Numbered from the stretch's first letter, positions 1-10,890 are shown. The stretch is DNA of 64,000 bases from Shewanella marina JCM 15074 (GCF_000614975.1 NZ_BALM01000011.1:62001-126000); one strand, 5' to 3'. Translations and numbers: made by a program. The notes: generated by a model from the letters alone, not told the origin.

Positions 1-29
1 GTCCTTTTAAGTCTGCTTAAGCCGCTAAA

Positions 30-1412
30 TTAATCAGCTTCTTTTAAGTCTTTAGTTAGTTCAACGATTTCCTTTTTACCATCGCCAAATAACATTAGGG
101 TGTTATCGTTAGCAAACAGTGGGTTAGGGATACCAGCAAATCCAGGACTTAGAGAGCGCTTAATGACAATAACCGTACGTGCTTTATCAACGTTTAGAAT
201 AGGCATACCATAAATTGGGCTAGTCTTATCTTCACGGGCAAGTGGGTTGGTTACATCGTTAGCACCAATAACAATAGCAACGTCAGTTTGTTCAAATTGA
301 GGGTTAATTTCATCCATCTCAATTAACTGCTCGTAAGGCACTTCAGCTTCCGCTAGCAATACGTTCATATGACCCGGCATACGACCTGCTACTGGGTGAA
401 TCGCATACTTAACATCAGTACCACGGCGTTGTAATTCATTGGCTAAATCACGCACTGCATGTTGTGCTTGTGCCATTGCTAAACCATAACCTGGCACAAT
501 GACTACGCGCTCTGCAGTTTCAAGTAACATGGCCACTTCTTCAGGTGAAGTTGACTTTACTTTGCCGGCATACACTTCATCAGCATCAGCAACAACGCCA
601 CCTTCACCCATTACGCCAAATAGCACGTTAAACAGTGAACGGTTCATCGCTTTACACATGATTTGGGTCAAGATGATACCAGAGGCACCCACTAGTGCAC
701 CTGCTACAATCAGCACTGTGTTGCCAGTAATAAAACCTGTAGTTGCAGCTGCAATACCTGAATATGAGTTCAGTAGTGCAATCACAACAGGCATGTCTGC
801 GCCGCCAATAGGTATTACTAAGAAAATACCTAACAGTAGCGATACTGCTGCAAGTGCATAAATCAGATCAATTTGAGTTGGATCAACCACAATTGCACCT
901 GATAGCGCAATAGCAGCCACTAACAAGACAAGGTTAATCACCTTGTTACCCGGTACGCGGATTGGGTTACCTGAGATCAACTCTTGCAGCTTCGCAAACG
1001 CGATAAATGAGCCGGAAAGCGTGACCGAACCAATCAGTACCGTTGCACCGATTGAGATAAGTGCCACTGTATGAGTGGCTGATGCAGGGTCTAAGAAGTT
1101 AGCAATCGCAATAAATAACGATGCACCACCACCAAAACCGTTTAGTAATGCCACCATTTGTGGCATGGCAGTTACTTGGATTTTCTTCGCCATAAAGGCG
1201 CCAATTGCACCACCAACAATAATGCCTGCAATAATCCATTGATAGCTAATAATGCTATGGTCAAGCAGTGTTACCACTACCGCAATTAGCATACCTAATG
1301 CAGATAGTTGGTTACCACGTACCGCAGTACGAGGTTTGGTTAAGCCTTTAATACCTAAGATAAATAAGCATGACGCCACTAGGTAGGCTAGATAAATAAT
1401 CGTGTTATCCAT
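30..1412 (-). CDS. pntB: NAD(P) transhydrogenase subunit beta PntB
   Basis: Inner-membrane beta subunit of the proton-translocating transhydrogenase, which uses the proton gradient to transfer hydride from NADH to NADP+. The 460 aa match the family length. The first ~260 residues are a series of hydrophobic helices (proton channel, domain II). The C-terminal ~180 residues form the NADP(H)-binding domain III, with a glycine-rich PGYGLAMAQAQ stretch near residue 308 and GANDVTNP near 390. It is the last gene of a minus-strand operon, 5 bases after pntAB. Identification is confident from these motifs and the operon. Confidence 0.97.
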   Translation of the reverse strand: MDNTIIYLAYLVASCLFILGIKGLTKPRTAVRGNQLSALGMLIAVVVTLLDHSIISYQWIIAGIIVGGAIGAFMAKKIQVTAMPQMVALLNGFGGGASLFIAIANFLDPASATHTVALISIGATVLIGSVTLSGSFIAFAKLQELISGNPIRVPGNKVINLVLLVAAIALSGAIVVDPTQIDLIYALAAVSLLLGIFLVIPIGGADMPVVIALLNSYSGIAAATTGFITGNTVLIVAGALVGASGIILTQIMCKAMNRSLFNVLFGVMGEGGVVADADEVYAGKVKSTSPEEVAMLLETAERVVIVPGYGLAMAQAQHAVRDLANELQRRGTDVKYAIHPVAGRMPGHMNVLLAEAEVPYEQLIEMDEINPQFEQTDVAIVIGANDVTNPLAREDKTSPIYGMPILNVDKARTVIVIKRSLSPGFAGIPNPLFANDNTLMLFGDGKKEIVELTKDLKEAD

Positions 1413-1417
1413 TGCGC

Positions 1418-1693
1418 TTATTTCCTCTTGAACATGCTAAGCATGCGGTTGGTTACCATATAGCCGCCAACCACGTTAATGGTCGCTAATACCACAGCGA
1501 TAAAGCCTAGAATGTTGACCCAATAGCCAGCGTCAGAGCCCGCAGATAAAATAGCACCGACCAATGAGATACCAGAAATTGCATTGGAACCTGACATCAG
1601 TGGAGTATGCAGTGTCGGTGGTACTTTAGTGATTAATTCAACCCCTAAAAAGACAGCAACCACAAATAGCGTCAGCAGTAGTAATAATTCCAT
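1418..1693 (-). CDS. pntAB: NAD(P) transhydrogenase subunit alpha part 2 (membrane part) PntAB
   Basis: A 91-aa membrane protein with three predicted helices. It corresponds to the C-terminal membrane part of the single-chain E. coli PntA: the HTPLM..SNAISG motif near residue 29 and a TNRML.MFK ending are conserved. Its start codon shares one base with the pntAA stop (TAATG on the minus strand), so the two are probably translationally coupled. The transhydrogenase here is therefore the three-polypeptide type known from Rhodospirillum. The boundary is a clean stop/start and does not look like a frameshift. Confidence 0.95.
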   Translation of the reverse strand: MELLLLLTLFVVAVFLGVELITKVPPTLHTPLMSGSNAISGISLVGAILSAGSDAGYWVNILGFIAVVLATINVVGGYMVTNRMLSMFKRK

Positions 1694-2871
1694 TATTGAG
1701 CCTCTTGTTCAGTGGTGGCTAATGGTGCTAAATCAAGTAGTTGACGTACTCGATTGTTGATCACTTGGTGATCGTGAGCCACGAGGGTTTCGCGAATAAT
1801 TTCATCTTCAAAATCCAGTGTTAACACACCTTCTTTATCAATGATTAGATTCAATAAATGTTCGATATTGGTACCGTACATTTGGCTGGCATGATTTGCC
1901 GCTGTGCCAGCAATGTTTTCAGGCCCCATAATGATCACGCCGTTGTGATTAACCTCAACCCCTTTTTGGGTCAGTTCACAGTTACCGCCAGTTTCAGCGG
2001 CTAAATCGACAATAATGGTGCCCGGTTTCATGGCTTCTACCATCGCTGCAGTAATCAATACTGGTGCTTTACGACCCGGAATGGCAGCGGTAGTGATTAC
2101 AATATCTTGCTGCGCTAACACATTCGCCATTGCTTGTTGCTGACGGGCAATAAATTCATCACTTTGTTCGGTGGCGTAACCACCTTTAGTTTCAGTATTT
2201 TCAGCTTCGATATTAAGCTCAACGGGTTTAGCACCAACCGAGATAATCTGTTCACGTGCAGCGGGGCGAATATCGTAAGCTTCAACTACAGCGCCAAGAC
2301 GCTTTGAGGTTGCACAAGCTTGTAAGCCTGCTACACCAACGCCCATAATAAAGGCTCTTGCTGGCTTTAAGGTGCCCGCAGCAGTCATCATCATTGGGAA
2401 TAAACGCGGAGCTTTGTGAGCGGCTAAAATAACGGCTTTATATCCTGCAATCGTCGCCATAGAAGAGAGCACATCCATGCTCTGAGCGCGAGTAATACGA
2501 GGAATTAATTCAAGGGCAAAAGCACTGCAACCTGTCTCAGCTAATTGCTGCGCATGAACTGGATTCATCAATGGATCCATCATGCCAATAAGTAACTGTT
2601 GTGGCTTACAAATGGCTTTAATTTCTTCGAATTGTGGGCCTTTTAGATTAACCAGCGTAATAATATCTGAACTGGTCAGTAGGTTTTGGCGATCTGTAGT
2701 GATTTGTGCGCCAGCTTGCTGATATTCTGCATCAGTAAAACCAGCAGCTAAACCAGCGCCAGACTCAACAACCACTTCAATCTGCTTTTTGATTAATCGA
2801 GCAATATTGGCAGGGATCAGAGCAACTCTGGTTTCCCCGGCAAAATTCTCTTTTGGTAGACCTAGTTTCAA
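1693..2871 (-). CDS. pntAA: NAD(P) transhydrogenase subunit alpha part 1 PntAA
   Basis: Soluble NAD(H)-binding domain I of the transhydrogenase, 392 aa, related to alanine dehydrogenase. The N-terminus (KLGLPKE, ETRVALIP) is typical of the family. A Rossmann motif GVGVAGLQA lies near residue 177, followed by DIRPAA for the nucleotide ribose. It lacks the membrane helices of E. coli PntA, which are encoded by the next gene. It is the first gene of pntAA-pntAB-pntB, and its upstream region is shared with the divergent cysJ. Confidence 0.96.
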   Translation of the reverse strand: MKLGLPKENFAGETRVALIPANIARLIKKQIEVVVESGAGLAAGFTDAEYQQAGAQITTDRQNLLTSSDIITLVNLKGPQFEEIKAICKPQQLLIGMMDPLMNPVHAQQLAETGCSAFALELIPRITRAQSMDVLSSMATIAGYKAVILAAHKAPRLFPMMMTAAGTLKPARAFIMGVGVAGLQACATSKRLGAVVEAYDIRPAAREQIISVGAKPVELNIEAENTETKGGYATEQSDEFIARQQQAMANVLAQQDIVITTAAIPGRKAPVLITAAMVEAMKPGTIIVDLAAETGGNCELTQKGVEVNHNGVIIMGPENIAGTAANHASQMYGTNIEHLLNLIIDKEGVLTLDFEDEIIRETLVAHDHQVINNRVRQLLDLAPLATTEQEAQ

Positions 2872-3025
2872 AGGAACACCCTCAGTTAGGAAATGTATGA
2901 TTACATTTTAGATGAAACGTCATTGTCGCAATTTCTAGGTACCTGACAAGAGGTTATTGAAGAATTGCATTGTCCTACATCAAATAAAAATGTGTTTTTT
3001 GCACTACGTCACACTTTTGTAGCCT

Positions 3026-3047
3026 ATTTTGTGACCTTGCACATATA
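3026..3047. promoter_or_regulatory. possible CRP-type site between pntAA and cysJ
   Basis: The divergent pntAA/cysJ intergenic region holds TGTGA, six bases, then GCACA, flanked by A/T. This fits the TGTGA-N6-TCACA CRP pattern with one mismatch in the right half. It lies about 90 bases before cysJ. A single weak motif match, so this is a suggestion only. Confidence 0.3.
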
Positions 3048-3137
3048 TTAAGAAAGAATAAAAAATATGTTTTTATTCTTTTTTGGATTTTGTTGATGAC
3101 GATAAGCTAAAGCCATGTTTAATTATGGCCGTAAGCT

Positions 3138-4919
3138 ATGTCTCAAAATGCAGTAAGTTCGATGGCTTTGCCATTATCACAATCACAAGCAGAAAAGTTA
3201 TCACAGCTGTCTGCCGAATTAGATCCATTACAACTCGCTTGGACGAGTGGTTATTTAGCGGCTAAAGCCGAATTGCCTGCTCAGTCAAGATTGCCACAAA
3301 CAGACAGTGCCAGTGTGATGACCATTTTGTATGGTAGCCAAACGGGTAATGGTCGGATGATAGCCCAGACCTTAGCAAATTTAGCGACAGCCAAAGGCTA
3401 TTCAGTAAATTTGCAATCAATGGCCGATTACAAGCCGAAGCAGCTCACCAAAGAAACCCTAGTGACTTTTGTGGTCAGTACCCATGGTGAAGGCGAAGCG
3501 CCAGATGACGCCATCGAGTTGCATCAATATTTAGCCTCTAAACGCGCAGCCAAACTCGATAAGTTACAGTTTTCAGTACTGGCGCTAGGTGACTCAAGTT
3601 ATGAGTTTTTCTGTCAAATGGGTAAAGACTTTGAACAGCGCCTAATTGCGCTTGGTGCTAAGCCAATTCTCGAACGCGTGGATTGTGATGTTGATTATCA
3701 GCAGGACGTTGCCGCGTGGCAGCAAGCGTTACTGACGCAAGCCGATGCTATTTTGCAATCAAGCGGCGACAGCGGCAGTGTGGTGCCATTTCAACAAGCG
3801 ACCAACAGCCAGTACGACAAGTTTAATCCTTATCAAGCTGAGGTGATTGTTAGTCAAAAAATCACAGGCCGCGATTCTGATCGTAGTATTAGCCATGTTG
3901 AACTCGATTTAGCCGATTCAGGTATCAGTTATCAAGCAGGGGATGCGCTTGGGGTCTGGTTTGAGAACTCAACGGCCTTAGTGGATGAAATCCTGACGGG
4001 TCTACAACTTGATGGCAATACTGACATTGAGCTGGCGGGCAAAACCCAAACATTACAGCAATTATTATTGCAGCATAAAGAGTTAACTCAGTTATCACCT
4101 AAGCTAATTGAGCAATGGGCGCAGGCCAGCCAAGCCGCGCCGTTATTAGCATTGATAGATGATAAACCTGCGTTAAGGCAATTTATGCTACAGCATCAAT
4201 TGGCTGATTTAGTGGCGCATTATCCAATCAGTGTCACCGCTGAACAATTAGTGTCGTGGTTACGCGATCTTACCCCAAGACTTTACTCTATCGCCTCAAG
4301 TCAGCAAGAGGTTGAAGATGAAGTGCATTTAACCGTGGCATTGGTGGCGGATGAGCATCAAGGCGAACTACGTTATGGTGGCGCATCCTCCTATTTAAGC
4401 CAAGTCACTGAAGGGCAAAACATAAAGGTTTATGTCGAGCCCAATCACCATTTCCGTTTACCTGAAAATCCAGATACGCCAGTGATTATGATTGGTCCAG
4501 GTACAGGCGTCGCACCGTTTAGAAGTTTTATGCAGCAACGCTCAGCACTAGGTCATGGTGGTGATAACTGGCTGTTTTTCGGTAACCCTCATTTTGAGCA
4601 AGATTTTCTGTATCAAACCGAGTGGCAACAGTGGTTAAAACAAGGGGTGTTAACTCAATTAGATTTGGCCTTCTCGCGTGACCAAGCTGAAAAAATCTAC
4701 GTACAACACAGATTACAGCAACGAGCTAAGCAAGTGTGGCAGTGGCTTGAACGTGGCGCTCATCTCTATATTTGTGGTGATGCTAATCGAATGGCTAAAG
4801 ATGTGGAGCAAGCACTAATTAATATCGCCATGCAGCAAGGTGGGTTAGATGAAGCCGCTGCTGAACAATATTGGCAAGATTTACGCAGCAATAAACGCTA
4901 TCAAAAAGACGTTTACTAA
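3138..4919 (+). CDS. cysJ: sulfite reductase [NADPH] flavoprotein alpha subunit CysJ
   Basis: Flavoprotein subunit of assimilatory sulfite reductase, which passes electrons from NADPH through FAD and FMN to CysI. The 593 aa compare with 599 in E. coli. Domains: flavodoxin-like FMN domain (about 62-200, GSQTGNG phosphate loop, STHGEG and LGDSSYEFFC), ferredoxin reductase-like FAD domain (PRLYSIASS near 380) and NADPH domain (GPGTGVAPFR, C-terminal SNKRYQKDVY). It is first in a cysJ-cysI-cysH operon, with a 16-base gap to the cysI start. The Shine-Dalgarno signal before its ATG is weak. Confidence 0.97.
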   Translation: MSQNAVSSMALPLSQSQAEKLSQLSAELDPLQLAWTSGYLAAKAELPAQSRLPQTDSASVMTILYGSQTGNGRMIAQTLANLATAKGYSVNLQSMADYKPKQLTKETLVTFVVSTHGEGEAPDDAIELHQYLASKRAAKLDKLQFSVLALGDSSYEFFCQMGKDFEQRLIALGAKPILERVDCDVDYQQDVAAWQQALLTQADAILQSSGDSGSVVPFQQATNSQYDKFNPYQAEVIVSQKITGRDSDRSISHVELDLADSGISYQAGDALGVWFENSTALVDEILTGLQLDGNTDIELAGKTQTLQQLLLQHKELTQLSPKLIEQWAQASQAAPLLALIDDKPALRQFMLQHQLADLVAHYPISVTAEQLVSWLRDLTPRLYSIASSQQEVEDEVHLTVALVADEHQGELRYGGASSYLSQVTEGQNIKVYVEPNHHFRLPENPDTPVIMIGPGTGVAPFRSFMQQRSALGHGGDNWLFFGNPHFEQDFLYQTEWQQWLKQGVLTQLDLAFSRDQAEKIYVQHRLQQRAKQVWQWLERGAHLYICGDANRMAKDVEQALINIAMQQGGLDEAAAEQYWQDLRSNKRYQKDVY

Positions 4920-4935
4920 CAATAAAGGTATGACA

Positions 4936-6630
4936 ATGAGTGAGCAAAAACTAGCGGTAAATGAATACCTAAAAACAGATAGTGATTATTTGCGCGGCAG
5001 CATTCAACAAGGTTTAGATACCCAAGTGACCGGCGCATTTAGCGATGGCGATCAGCAGTTGATTAAGTTTCACGGTTTTTATCAACAAGATGATCGTGAT
5101 TTACGACTTGAGCGAAAAGCACAAAAACTAGAGCCCCTTTATAGCTTTATGTTACGTGCTCGCGTCCCCGGTGGTATTTGTAGTCCGCAGCAATGGTTAG
5201 CGGTAGATGAAATCGCCTCCAGCTTAACCAGTTCTAATTCGATTAGATTAACCACGCGGCAAACCTTTCAATATCACGGTATTCCTAAGCGTAATCTAAA
5301 AACCTTGATTCAAGGCTTAGACAGACAAGCACTTGATTCCATTGCCGCGTGTGGTGATGTTAATCGTAATGTGATGTGTAATCCCAACCCACACGTTTCG
5401 GTATTGCATCAACAAGCCTATGATTGGGCTAAAAAGCTGTCAGATGAATTGCTGCCACATACTGCCGCCTATGCTGAAATTTGGTTAGATAAAGAGAAGC
5501 TATTATCGGTTGAAGATGAAGTCGAACCGGTTTATGGCAATACCTATTTACCGCGTAAATTTAAAATGGCAGTGGCAGTACCGCCCGATAATGACGTTGA
5601 TGTGTATACCAATGATCTGGGTTTTATTGCGGTGGCAGAGGCAGGTGAGCTAATTGGTTTTAATGTGGTCGCTGGTGGCGGTATGGGATCAACCCATGGC
5701 GATGTTAATACTTTCCCTCGTCTAGCGGATGAACTGGGCTTTATTGCCGCGCAAGATTGTGTTGAATTTGCCAAAGCGGTGATGACGGTGCAGCGAGATT
5801 GGGGTAACCGAGTCGACCGCAAACGAGCTCGCTTAAAGTACACCATAGTGGATCATGGCTTGGCCGAGTTTAGCGCCGAAGTGCAGCAGCGTTCAGGTAT
5901 TCAGCTACAAGCATGGCGTGATGTCGTGATAGGTGATCGTGGTGATCGCTATGGTTGGGTAGAGGGCGAGAATAAACAGTGGCATTTAACCCTGTTTATT
6001 GAAAGTGGCCGAGTCAAAGACACCGCCCAAGGTATGTTACAAACAGGCTTGCGTGAAATCGCTAAAATCCATCAAGGTGATTTTAGAATGACCGCCAATC
6101 AAAATATGATTATTGCCAATGTGGATGCGGCAGATAAAGCGCAAATTGAGCAGATTGCCCGTGAACATGGTTTGCTTAGGGCGGAATTATCAGCAACTAG
6201 AGGCCACTCGATTGCATGTGTGGCACTGCCAACCTGTTCATTAGCAATGGCCGAGGCCGAGCGCTATTTCCCGCACTTTATTGATCAAGTGGATGCACTG
6301 CAGCAAAAGCATGGCATTAGCGAACAAGCCATAGTGGTGCGAATTACTGGTTGTCCTAATGGCTGTGCTAGACCCTTTGCCGCAGAAATTGGTTTAGTAG
6401 GTAAAGCGCCCGGTAAATATAACTTCTATTTAGGTGCTAGCTATGAAGGCACACGCTTAAATAAAATGTACCGCGAAAATGTCGATGAAGCTGTCATATT
6501 AACCGAGTTAGATCAGCTATTTGGTCAATATGCCGCACAAGGTTTAGCGGATGAAACCTTTGGTAATTTTACCGTGCGGACAGGCATAGTAAATGCTGTG
6601 ACCGATGCCGCTAAGGATTTTCATGGATAA
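4936..6630 (+). CDS. cysI: sulfite reductase hemoprotein beta subunit CysI
   Basis: Siroheme and [4Fe-4S] subunit that reduces sulfite to sulfide with six electrons from CysJ. It is 564 aa, close to the E. coli length. The cofactor cysteines are present: CVALPTC, then [10 protein letters not shown] near residue 465. I chose ATG 4936 (MSEQKL) over 4930 because an AAAGG ribosome binding site lies 7 bases upstream; 4930 would leave almost no spacing. The 3' end overlaps the cysH start by 8 bases. Confidence 0.97.
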   Translation: MSEQKLAVNEYLKTDSDYLRGSIQQGLDTQVTGAFSDGDQQLIKFHGFYQQDDRDLRLERKAQKLEPLYSFMLRARVPGGICSPQQWLAVDEIASSLTSSNSIRLTTRQTFQYHGIPKRNLKTLIQGLDRQALDSIAACGDVNRNVMCNPNPHVSVLHQQAYDWAKKLSDELLPHTAAYAEIWLDKEKLLSVEDEVEPVYGNTYLPRKFKMAVAVPPDNDVDVYTNDLGFIAVAEAGELIGFNVVAGGGMGSTHGDVNTFPRLADELGFIAAQDCVEFAKAVMTVQRDWGNRVDRKRARLKYTIVDHGLAEFSAEVQQRSGIQLQAWRDVVIGDRGDRYGWVEGENKQWHLTLFIESGRVKDTAQGMLQTGLREIAKIHQGDFRMTANQNMIIANVDAADKAQIEQIAREHGLLRAELSATRGHSIACVALPTCSLAMAEAERYFPHFIDQVDALQQKHGISEQAIVVRITGCPNGCARPFAAEIGLVGKAPGKYNFYLGASYEGTRLNKMYRENVDEAVILTELDQLFGQYAAQGLADETFGNFTVRTGIVNAVTDAAKDFHG

Positions 6631-7387
6631 GCTAACGCTTACATCACCATATACTCAGGCGCAGCTGCAAGCACTGTTACAGGCGCCTGCAGCCGAACAA
6701 CAACAGGTGCTAGCCAAGCTCAATACATGGCTACAAACGTTAACCGCCAATGAGCGAGTTGCGTGGGCGCTTGCCTATTTGCCCGCACAAGCAGCATTGT
6801 CATCCAGTTTTGGTATTCAAGCCGCTGTTATGCTGCATATGCTAACGGTAAAGCAAGCTGATATGCCGATTATCTTGACCGATACTGGCTATCTTTTTAG
6901 TGAGACATATCAGTTTATTGACAGACTGACCCGAGAGTTAAATTTAAATCTTAAAGTCTATCGGGCGCAGCGCTCAAGTGCATGGCAAGAAGCCAAATAT
7001 GGGCAGTTATGGCAACAAGGCGCCGAGCAACTCGCGCTTTATAATCGCATCAATAAAGTGGAACCAATGCAACGCGCTTTAGACGAACTCAAGGTGGGCA
7101 CTTGGTTTGCGGGATTAAGGCGCAGTCAGTCAGACAGTCGCAGTGAGCTACCCATCCTCGCCATACATGGTCAACGTTATAAAGTGTTGCCGATTATTGA
7201 TTGGAGCAATAAACAAGTGCACCAATATTTAACCGAGCAACAGTTGCCTTATCATCCACTTTGGCATCAAGGTTATGTGTCAGTGGGCGATACTCATTCC
7301 AGTCAGCCATTAACCGCAGGCATGAGCGAACAAGAGACGCGTTTCAATGGATTAAAGCGAGAATGTGGCTTACATGATGAGATTTAA
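6623..7387 (+). CDS. cysH: phosphoadenylyl-sulfate (PAPS) reductase CysH
   Basis: Reduces PAPS to sulfite with thioredoxin, giving the substrate of CysIJ. 254 aa. Seen: [15 protein letters not shown] (PP-loop fold), [13 protein letters not shown], a [10 protein letters not shown] substrate loop, and the catalytic Cys in KRECGLH at the C-terminus. The lack of a second cysteine pair fits a PAPS-type rather than APS-type enzyme, consistent with cysC in this window. Start ATG 6623 has AAGGA 5-9 bases upstream and overlaps the end of cysI, so translation is probably coupled. Confidence 0.96.
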   Translation: MDKLTLTSPYTQAQLQALLQAPAAEQQQVLAKLNTWLQTLTANERVAWALAYLPAQAALSSSFGIQAAVMLHMLTVKQADMPIILTDTGYLFSETYQFIDRLTRELNLNLKVYRAQRSSAWQEAKYGQLWQQGAEQLALYNRINKVEPMQRALDELKVGTWFAGLRRSQSDSRSELPILAIHGQRYKVLPIIDWSNKQVHQYLTEQQLPYHPLWHQGYVSVGDTHSSQPLTAGMSEQETRFNGLKRECGLHDEI

Positions 7388-7456
7388 TCGATTGATTGGG
7401 TAAGTTTGTATCATAGTGTATTATCCTAGAGGTTAATAATTAATCTAGGATGATGC

Positions 7457-9189
7457 ATGATGAATAAGACATTGGTCGTTGCGGCAGTGGTTGCCGCTTT
7501 AGGAGTTGGCTATTGGTACAATAGTGATGAATCGAGCCGCGATGGTTTTGACGAAAAAGATATAAGTTTCTTAAAGCAAGTACCTGCCGATACCCTGTTT
7601 TTCTCCGCATCATTTGATCCATTTCCAATTAAAGATTATATCGACGCTACACCATCAAGTTATACCACCGAAGAGGTAATGAACGCCTTTAGCGCAGTCG
7701 ATGACTCGCCGACCAGTAGTTTTTTTGCCAGCCTTGTACGTCAATATTTAGTTAGTATGCAATCAGGCGAGCAGTTTGTTAAAACCTTTGGTTTAAAAGA
7801 ACGGGCTAAGTTTGTGAGTTACGCAGTGGGCATGATCCCAGTATTTAAAGTGGAGTTAGCCGATCCTGCCGCATTTTGGCAGGTGTTAGATACCGCAGAA
7901 AAAAATAGCGGTATTGCGTTAGCTCGCCAGAGCCAAGGCGACCAAACCATTCGCACGCTAGTCGTGCAAGACGATGCTAACCAGCCCTTTGCTAACTTAG
8001 TTTTTGAGGTCGAAAAAGGCTGGCTTACTATCGCTATTATGCCAGTTGAGCTGTCAGATAAAGATGGCAAGATTGCACTCGGTCAAACCGCACCTAAAAC
8101 CTCATTGGCTGATGTGACTAAAATTACTGAGATGTATAAACAGTATCCATTAGAACACTCAAATATTACCTATGTTGATTTCAAACAGTTAGCGACGGCA
8201 TTAACCACCAAAGATGGAAACTTATTAGCGCAGCAACTCAATCAGTTAGGTGATAGCGAGCTTAATAGTGAGCTTGCAGCATTCCATACGCCGCAGTGCC
8301 AAACTGAAGTGGGCGCCATCGCCGCAAATTGGCCTTATTGGATAGGCGGTACCACGGATCTACAAATCAGCAATAAGCACGTTAATATGAAGACCGCATC
8401 TTATATACCGAGTAACAATAAGGTGATATTAGATGCGCTGATGCAAACCAAAGGCGTGTTAGCAATTACCTCAATAAAGATGATGCTATTTTGTCATTAG
8501 GTGTGGGTCTTGATGTCGCCAATGTGGGCTCAGCAGTATATGACATTTGGCAAGACTTACTGACGCCGCAATATCAATGTCAGCCATTGGCTGAAATGCA
8601 GACCATGTTAGAAGCCTCAGATCCAACTGCATTAACCATGATGAGTGGCATGGTGAGCGATCTTAAAGGCATGAGCTTTAACCTGTACCAATTTGACGTG
8701 CAAAATGATGAAAACAATCCAATCAAGTCAATGGATGCAGTATTCAGTATTGCCCTGAATAATCCGCGCCAAGTGTGGTCAATGCTGAGCAGCATGCAGC
8801 CGATGTTAGGCCAAATTAAACTGCCGCAAGATAACACCCCTATCAAACTTGAGAATACGCCGCTGTCGATGATTGCCCCTAATATTGACATGATGTTAGC
8901 GGTAGAAGGTCAGCACTTAGTGGTTTACACCGGTGAGCGTGGTCAGCGCGCAGCGCAATCTCTCGCGCAGCAAGATTTAACCCCCAACGGTAGCCTTAAA
9001 GCCTTTGCTGATTACGGCGCCATGATTAAACCGATTATGACCTTTGCCGAAATGAGTGGTGAACAGCTACCACCCGAAATGAAGAACTTTGAAAAGTTTG
9101 ATTTTGAAATGGGCACAGAGCTTAAGTTTAACCCAACTAATATTCAGATTGATTACGATCTACTCAGCACTAAAAAGCCAGTTAAATAA
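7457..9189 (+). pseudogene. uncharacterised membrane-anchored or exported protein, frameshifted
   Basis: One gene broken near base 8464. The 5' frame (7457-8500) ends 12 codons after the break; the second frame runs on to 9189. Restoring one A in the AA run after GC at 8462-8464 joins them as ...VLANYLNKDDAILSLGVG..., giving 577 aa. The N-terminus has a hydrophobic stretch (TLVVAAVVAALGVGYWY), a signal peptide or anchor. The rest is mixed, with repeated segments on ...VFKVELADPAAFW and ...VFSIALNNPRQVW lines, suggesting two related halves. I do not recognise the family. ATG 7457 has AGGA 7-10 bases upstream. It follows cysH but appears to be a separate unit. Confidence 0.7.
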
Positions 9190-9225
9190 GGTTTTTGAGT
9201 TACGGCTGAGTTTAAAAAGTAATGA

Positions 9226-9259
9226 GATGATAAAAGGGCAAACGTAAGTTTGCCCTTTT
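9226..9259. terminator. hairpin terminator, copy 1 of a direct repeat
   Basis: A perfect 12-bp stem (AAAAGGGCAAAC / GTTTGCCCTTTT) with a GTAA tetraloop, bidirectional because of its A- and T-rich ends. It lies between the convergent 7.4-kb gene and the 9.3-kb propeller gene. With the preceding GATGAT it matches 11723-11756 at 32 of 34 bases in the same orientation; see the islet finding. Confidence 0.85.
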
Positions 9260-9310
9260 AGTTGCTAAGTTTATAAACTTATCAATTTCCCTTTTTCTAA
9301 GAGGAAACTA

Positions 9311-10687
9311 TTACTTTGGATAAAATAAAATTTCATTAGTTTCGACATAGGGACGTTCTACTGGTGTTCCAAAGTTTTCAACTAATTGAATTCGCACATA
9401 TCGTGCATTCACTGGTTTTTTCAAGGTAAACTCAAACCAGCCTTCTTGTTGTTTCATTTCTGCATTTACAATTTTTTGCCATTTGAATTTCGTTATGTCT
9501 GCTTTCTCATCGCCTATACGCTGTAGGTTAGAGTCATCAGATACGAAGATATTAATTTCTTTAGCTAATTCATCCAATGGGCTGATAGTTGCTCCTACGT
9601 TATGAAAGATACGAACACGTTTAATTATTTGTTTTTCACCAAAAAAACTCAAAACTGCTTCTGCTGGCCCATTGGTAGGAGCCCCCCAGCTCCCACCATT
9701 TCGAGCTGTATCATCATCGTTAAGGTTAGCAGCCCAATATAAAGGGGTTGGTAAAGTCGCGTTTGTCCATTCTAAACGACTATAGTAGCTTCCATTACGG
9801 CGCACACCCAATGGACGTTTTACATCTGTGGCATGATAAGCAAGGATTTCTCCTTGTAAAGCCATAGGAATAATAATCATGTCCTGTTGTTTTAAGTATT
9901 CAATATCTCCGGCACTGCGTTCAGTTTTAATTATTTCTGTTACTTTTCCACTGGGCGTAATTGTGAATATCTTTCCCGCTTTCCAGTCAGATAACAAAAA
10001 GTCTTTTTTATATCGCTGAATACCATCTAAATTTCCTAGCGCTTGTTTAGTTATTTTTTTTATTTGTTTATCCTTTAGTGATACTTTTAATAAATTGCCA
10101 TAGGGCGCTTCTAGGGGATTTTCATCATTAAAAGAACCCCATGCAGATATGTATATATCGTTACCTTCGATGAGCAACCCATTAGGATTTTCAAGTTTTG
10201 GACTATCTAGCCATAATTCAAAATTATCTTTAGTATCTAGCTTATAAATAGCGCTATTAAACATGTCAGATACATAGACATTACCATGGGGGTCAATGGC
10301 AACATCATTAAGTGCTTTAGCACCCTTACCGATATAACGTTTTATGATTTTTCCTGAAGGAATGTCAATTTTAACAAGAAATGTTTTATCACTGACATAA
10401 AGAGTATCACCAGCAATGGCAATACCTTTGGGTTCATCTAATCCTGTAACCCAATTAGTTGCTATGACCGCACCATTGAGTGTCAATTGTCCTATAGATG
10501 CTTCCCCATTTTTACCTGCATATGCTTGGTTTGAAATAAAAAGTATGTTTCTAGTTGAGTCATAAACTACTGACTCAGGATTAGGTAAATTATTGGTTTT
10601 CCATGCCAATTCCCAAGTTGATGCATTTGTAACTGATATTATGATTAAACTATTAATTAATAAAATTATTTTAATTATAAATCTCAT
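9311..10687 (-). CDS. exported SMP-30/NHL-like beta-propeller protein with C-terminal discoidin-like domain
   Basis: 458 aa with a signal peptide (hydrophobic residues 3-20, cleavage near NAS). Residues ~30-290 contain propeller-like repeats (SVVYDSTRNILFIS, KGIAIAGDTLYVSD, NDVAIDPHGNVYVSD, NGLLIEGNDIYIS), as in SMP-30/gluconolactonase or NHL proteins. Residues ~300-458 (LPTPLYWAANLND, ...VRIFHNVG, ARYVRIQLVENFG) resemble an F5/8 type C (discoidin) carbohydrate-binding fold. A lactonase or binding role is plausible but no catalytic residue can be assigned. A good AAGGAG site lies 7 bases before the ATG. Base composition is more AT-rich than the cys genes. Same strand as the beta-lactamase 203 bases upstream. 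Confidence 0.75.
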   Translation of the reverse strand: MRFIIKIILLINSLIIISVTNASTWELAWKTNNLPNPESVVYDSTRNILFISNQAYAGKNGEASIGQLTLNGAVIATNWVTGLDEPKGIAIAGDTLYVSDKTFLVKIDIPSGKIIKRYIGKGAKALNDVAIDPHGNVYVSDMFNSAIYKLDTKDNFELWLDSPKLENPNGLLIEGNDIYISAWGSFNDENPLEAPYGNLLKVSLKDKQIKKITKQALGNLDGIQRYKKDFLLSDWKAGKIFTITPSGKVTEIIKTERSAGDIEYLKQQDMIIIPMALQGEILAYHATDVKRPLGVRRNGSYYSRLEWTNATLPTPLYWAANLNDDDTARNGGSWGAPTNGPAEAVLSFFGEKQIIKRVRIFHNVGATISPLDELAKEINIFVSDDSNLQRIGDEKADITKFKWQKIVNAEMKQQEGWFEFTLKKPVNARYVRIQLVENFGTPVERPYVETNEILFYPK

Positions 10688-10890
10688 TGTAAAACTCCTT
10701 TTATTAAAGACTTATGACTTTAAATGATATGTTTGAATGAATTGATAATATTGGTATTAAGATATGTGTGGATGTTGGTATATAATTCCATGCAGTTGTC
10801 GTAATAAATTTATAATGATTAAGTGTAATGGTTTTTGCGCGAGTAAATATATTTTTTGTTATTTTATTTTTTGAACAAGCAATATTGTTA

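Noticed and set aside
1412-1700. Split PntA as a frameshift artefact
   Set aside because: The junction is a TAATG stop/start and each part matches the separate subunits of the known three-gene transhydrogenase, so the split is natural.
4849-4935. Extended N-terminus of cysI
   Set aside because: It would overlap cysJ by 71 bases and has no family similarity; the start at 4936 has a good ribosome binding site.
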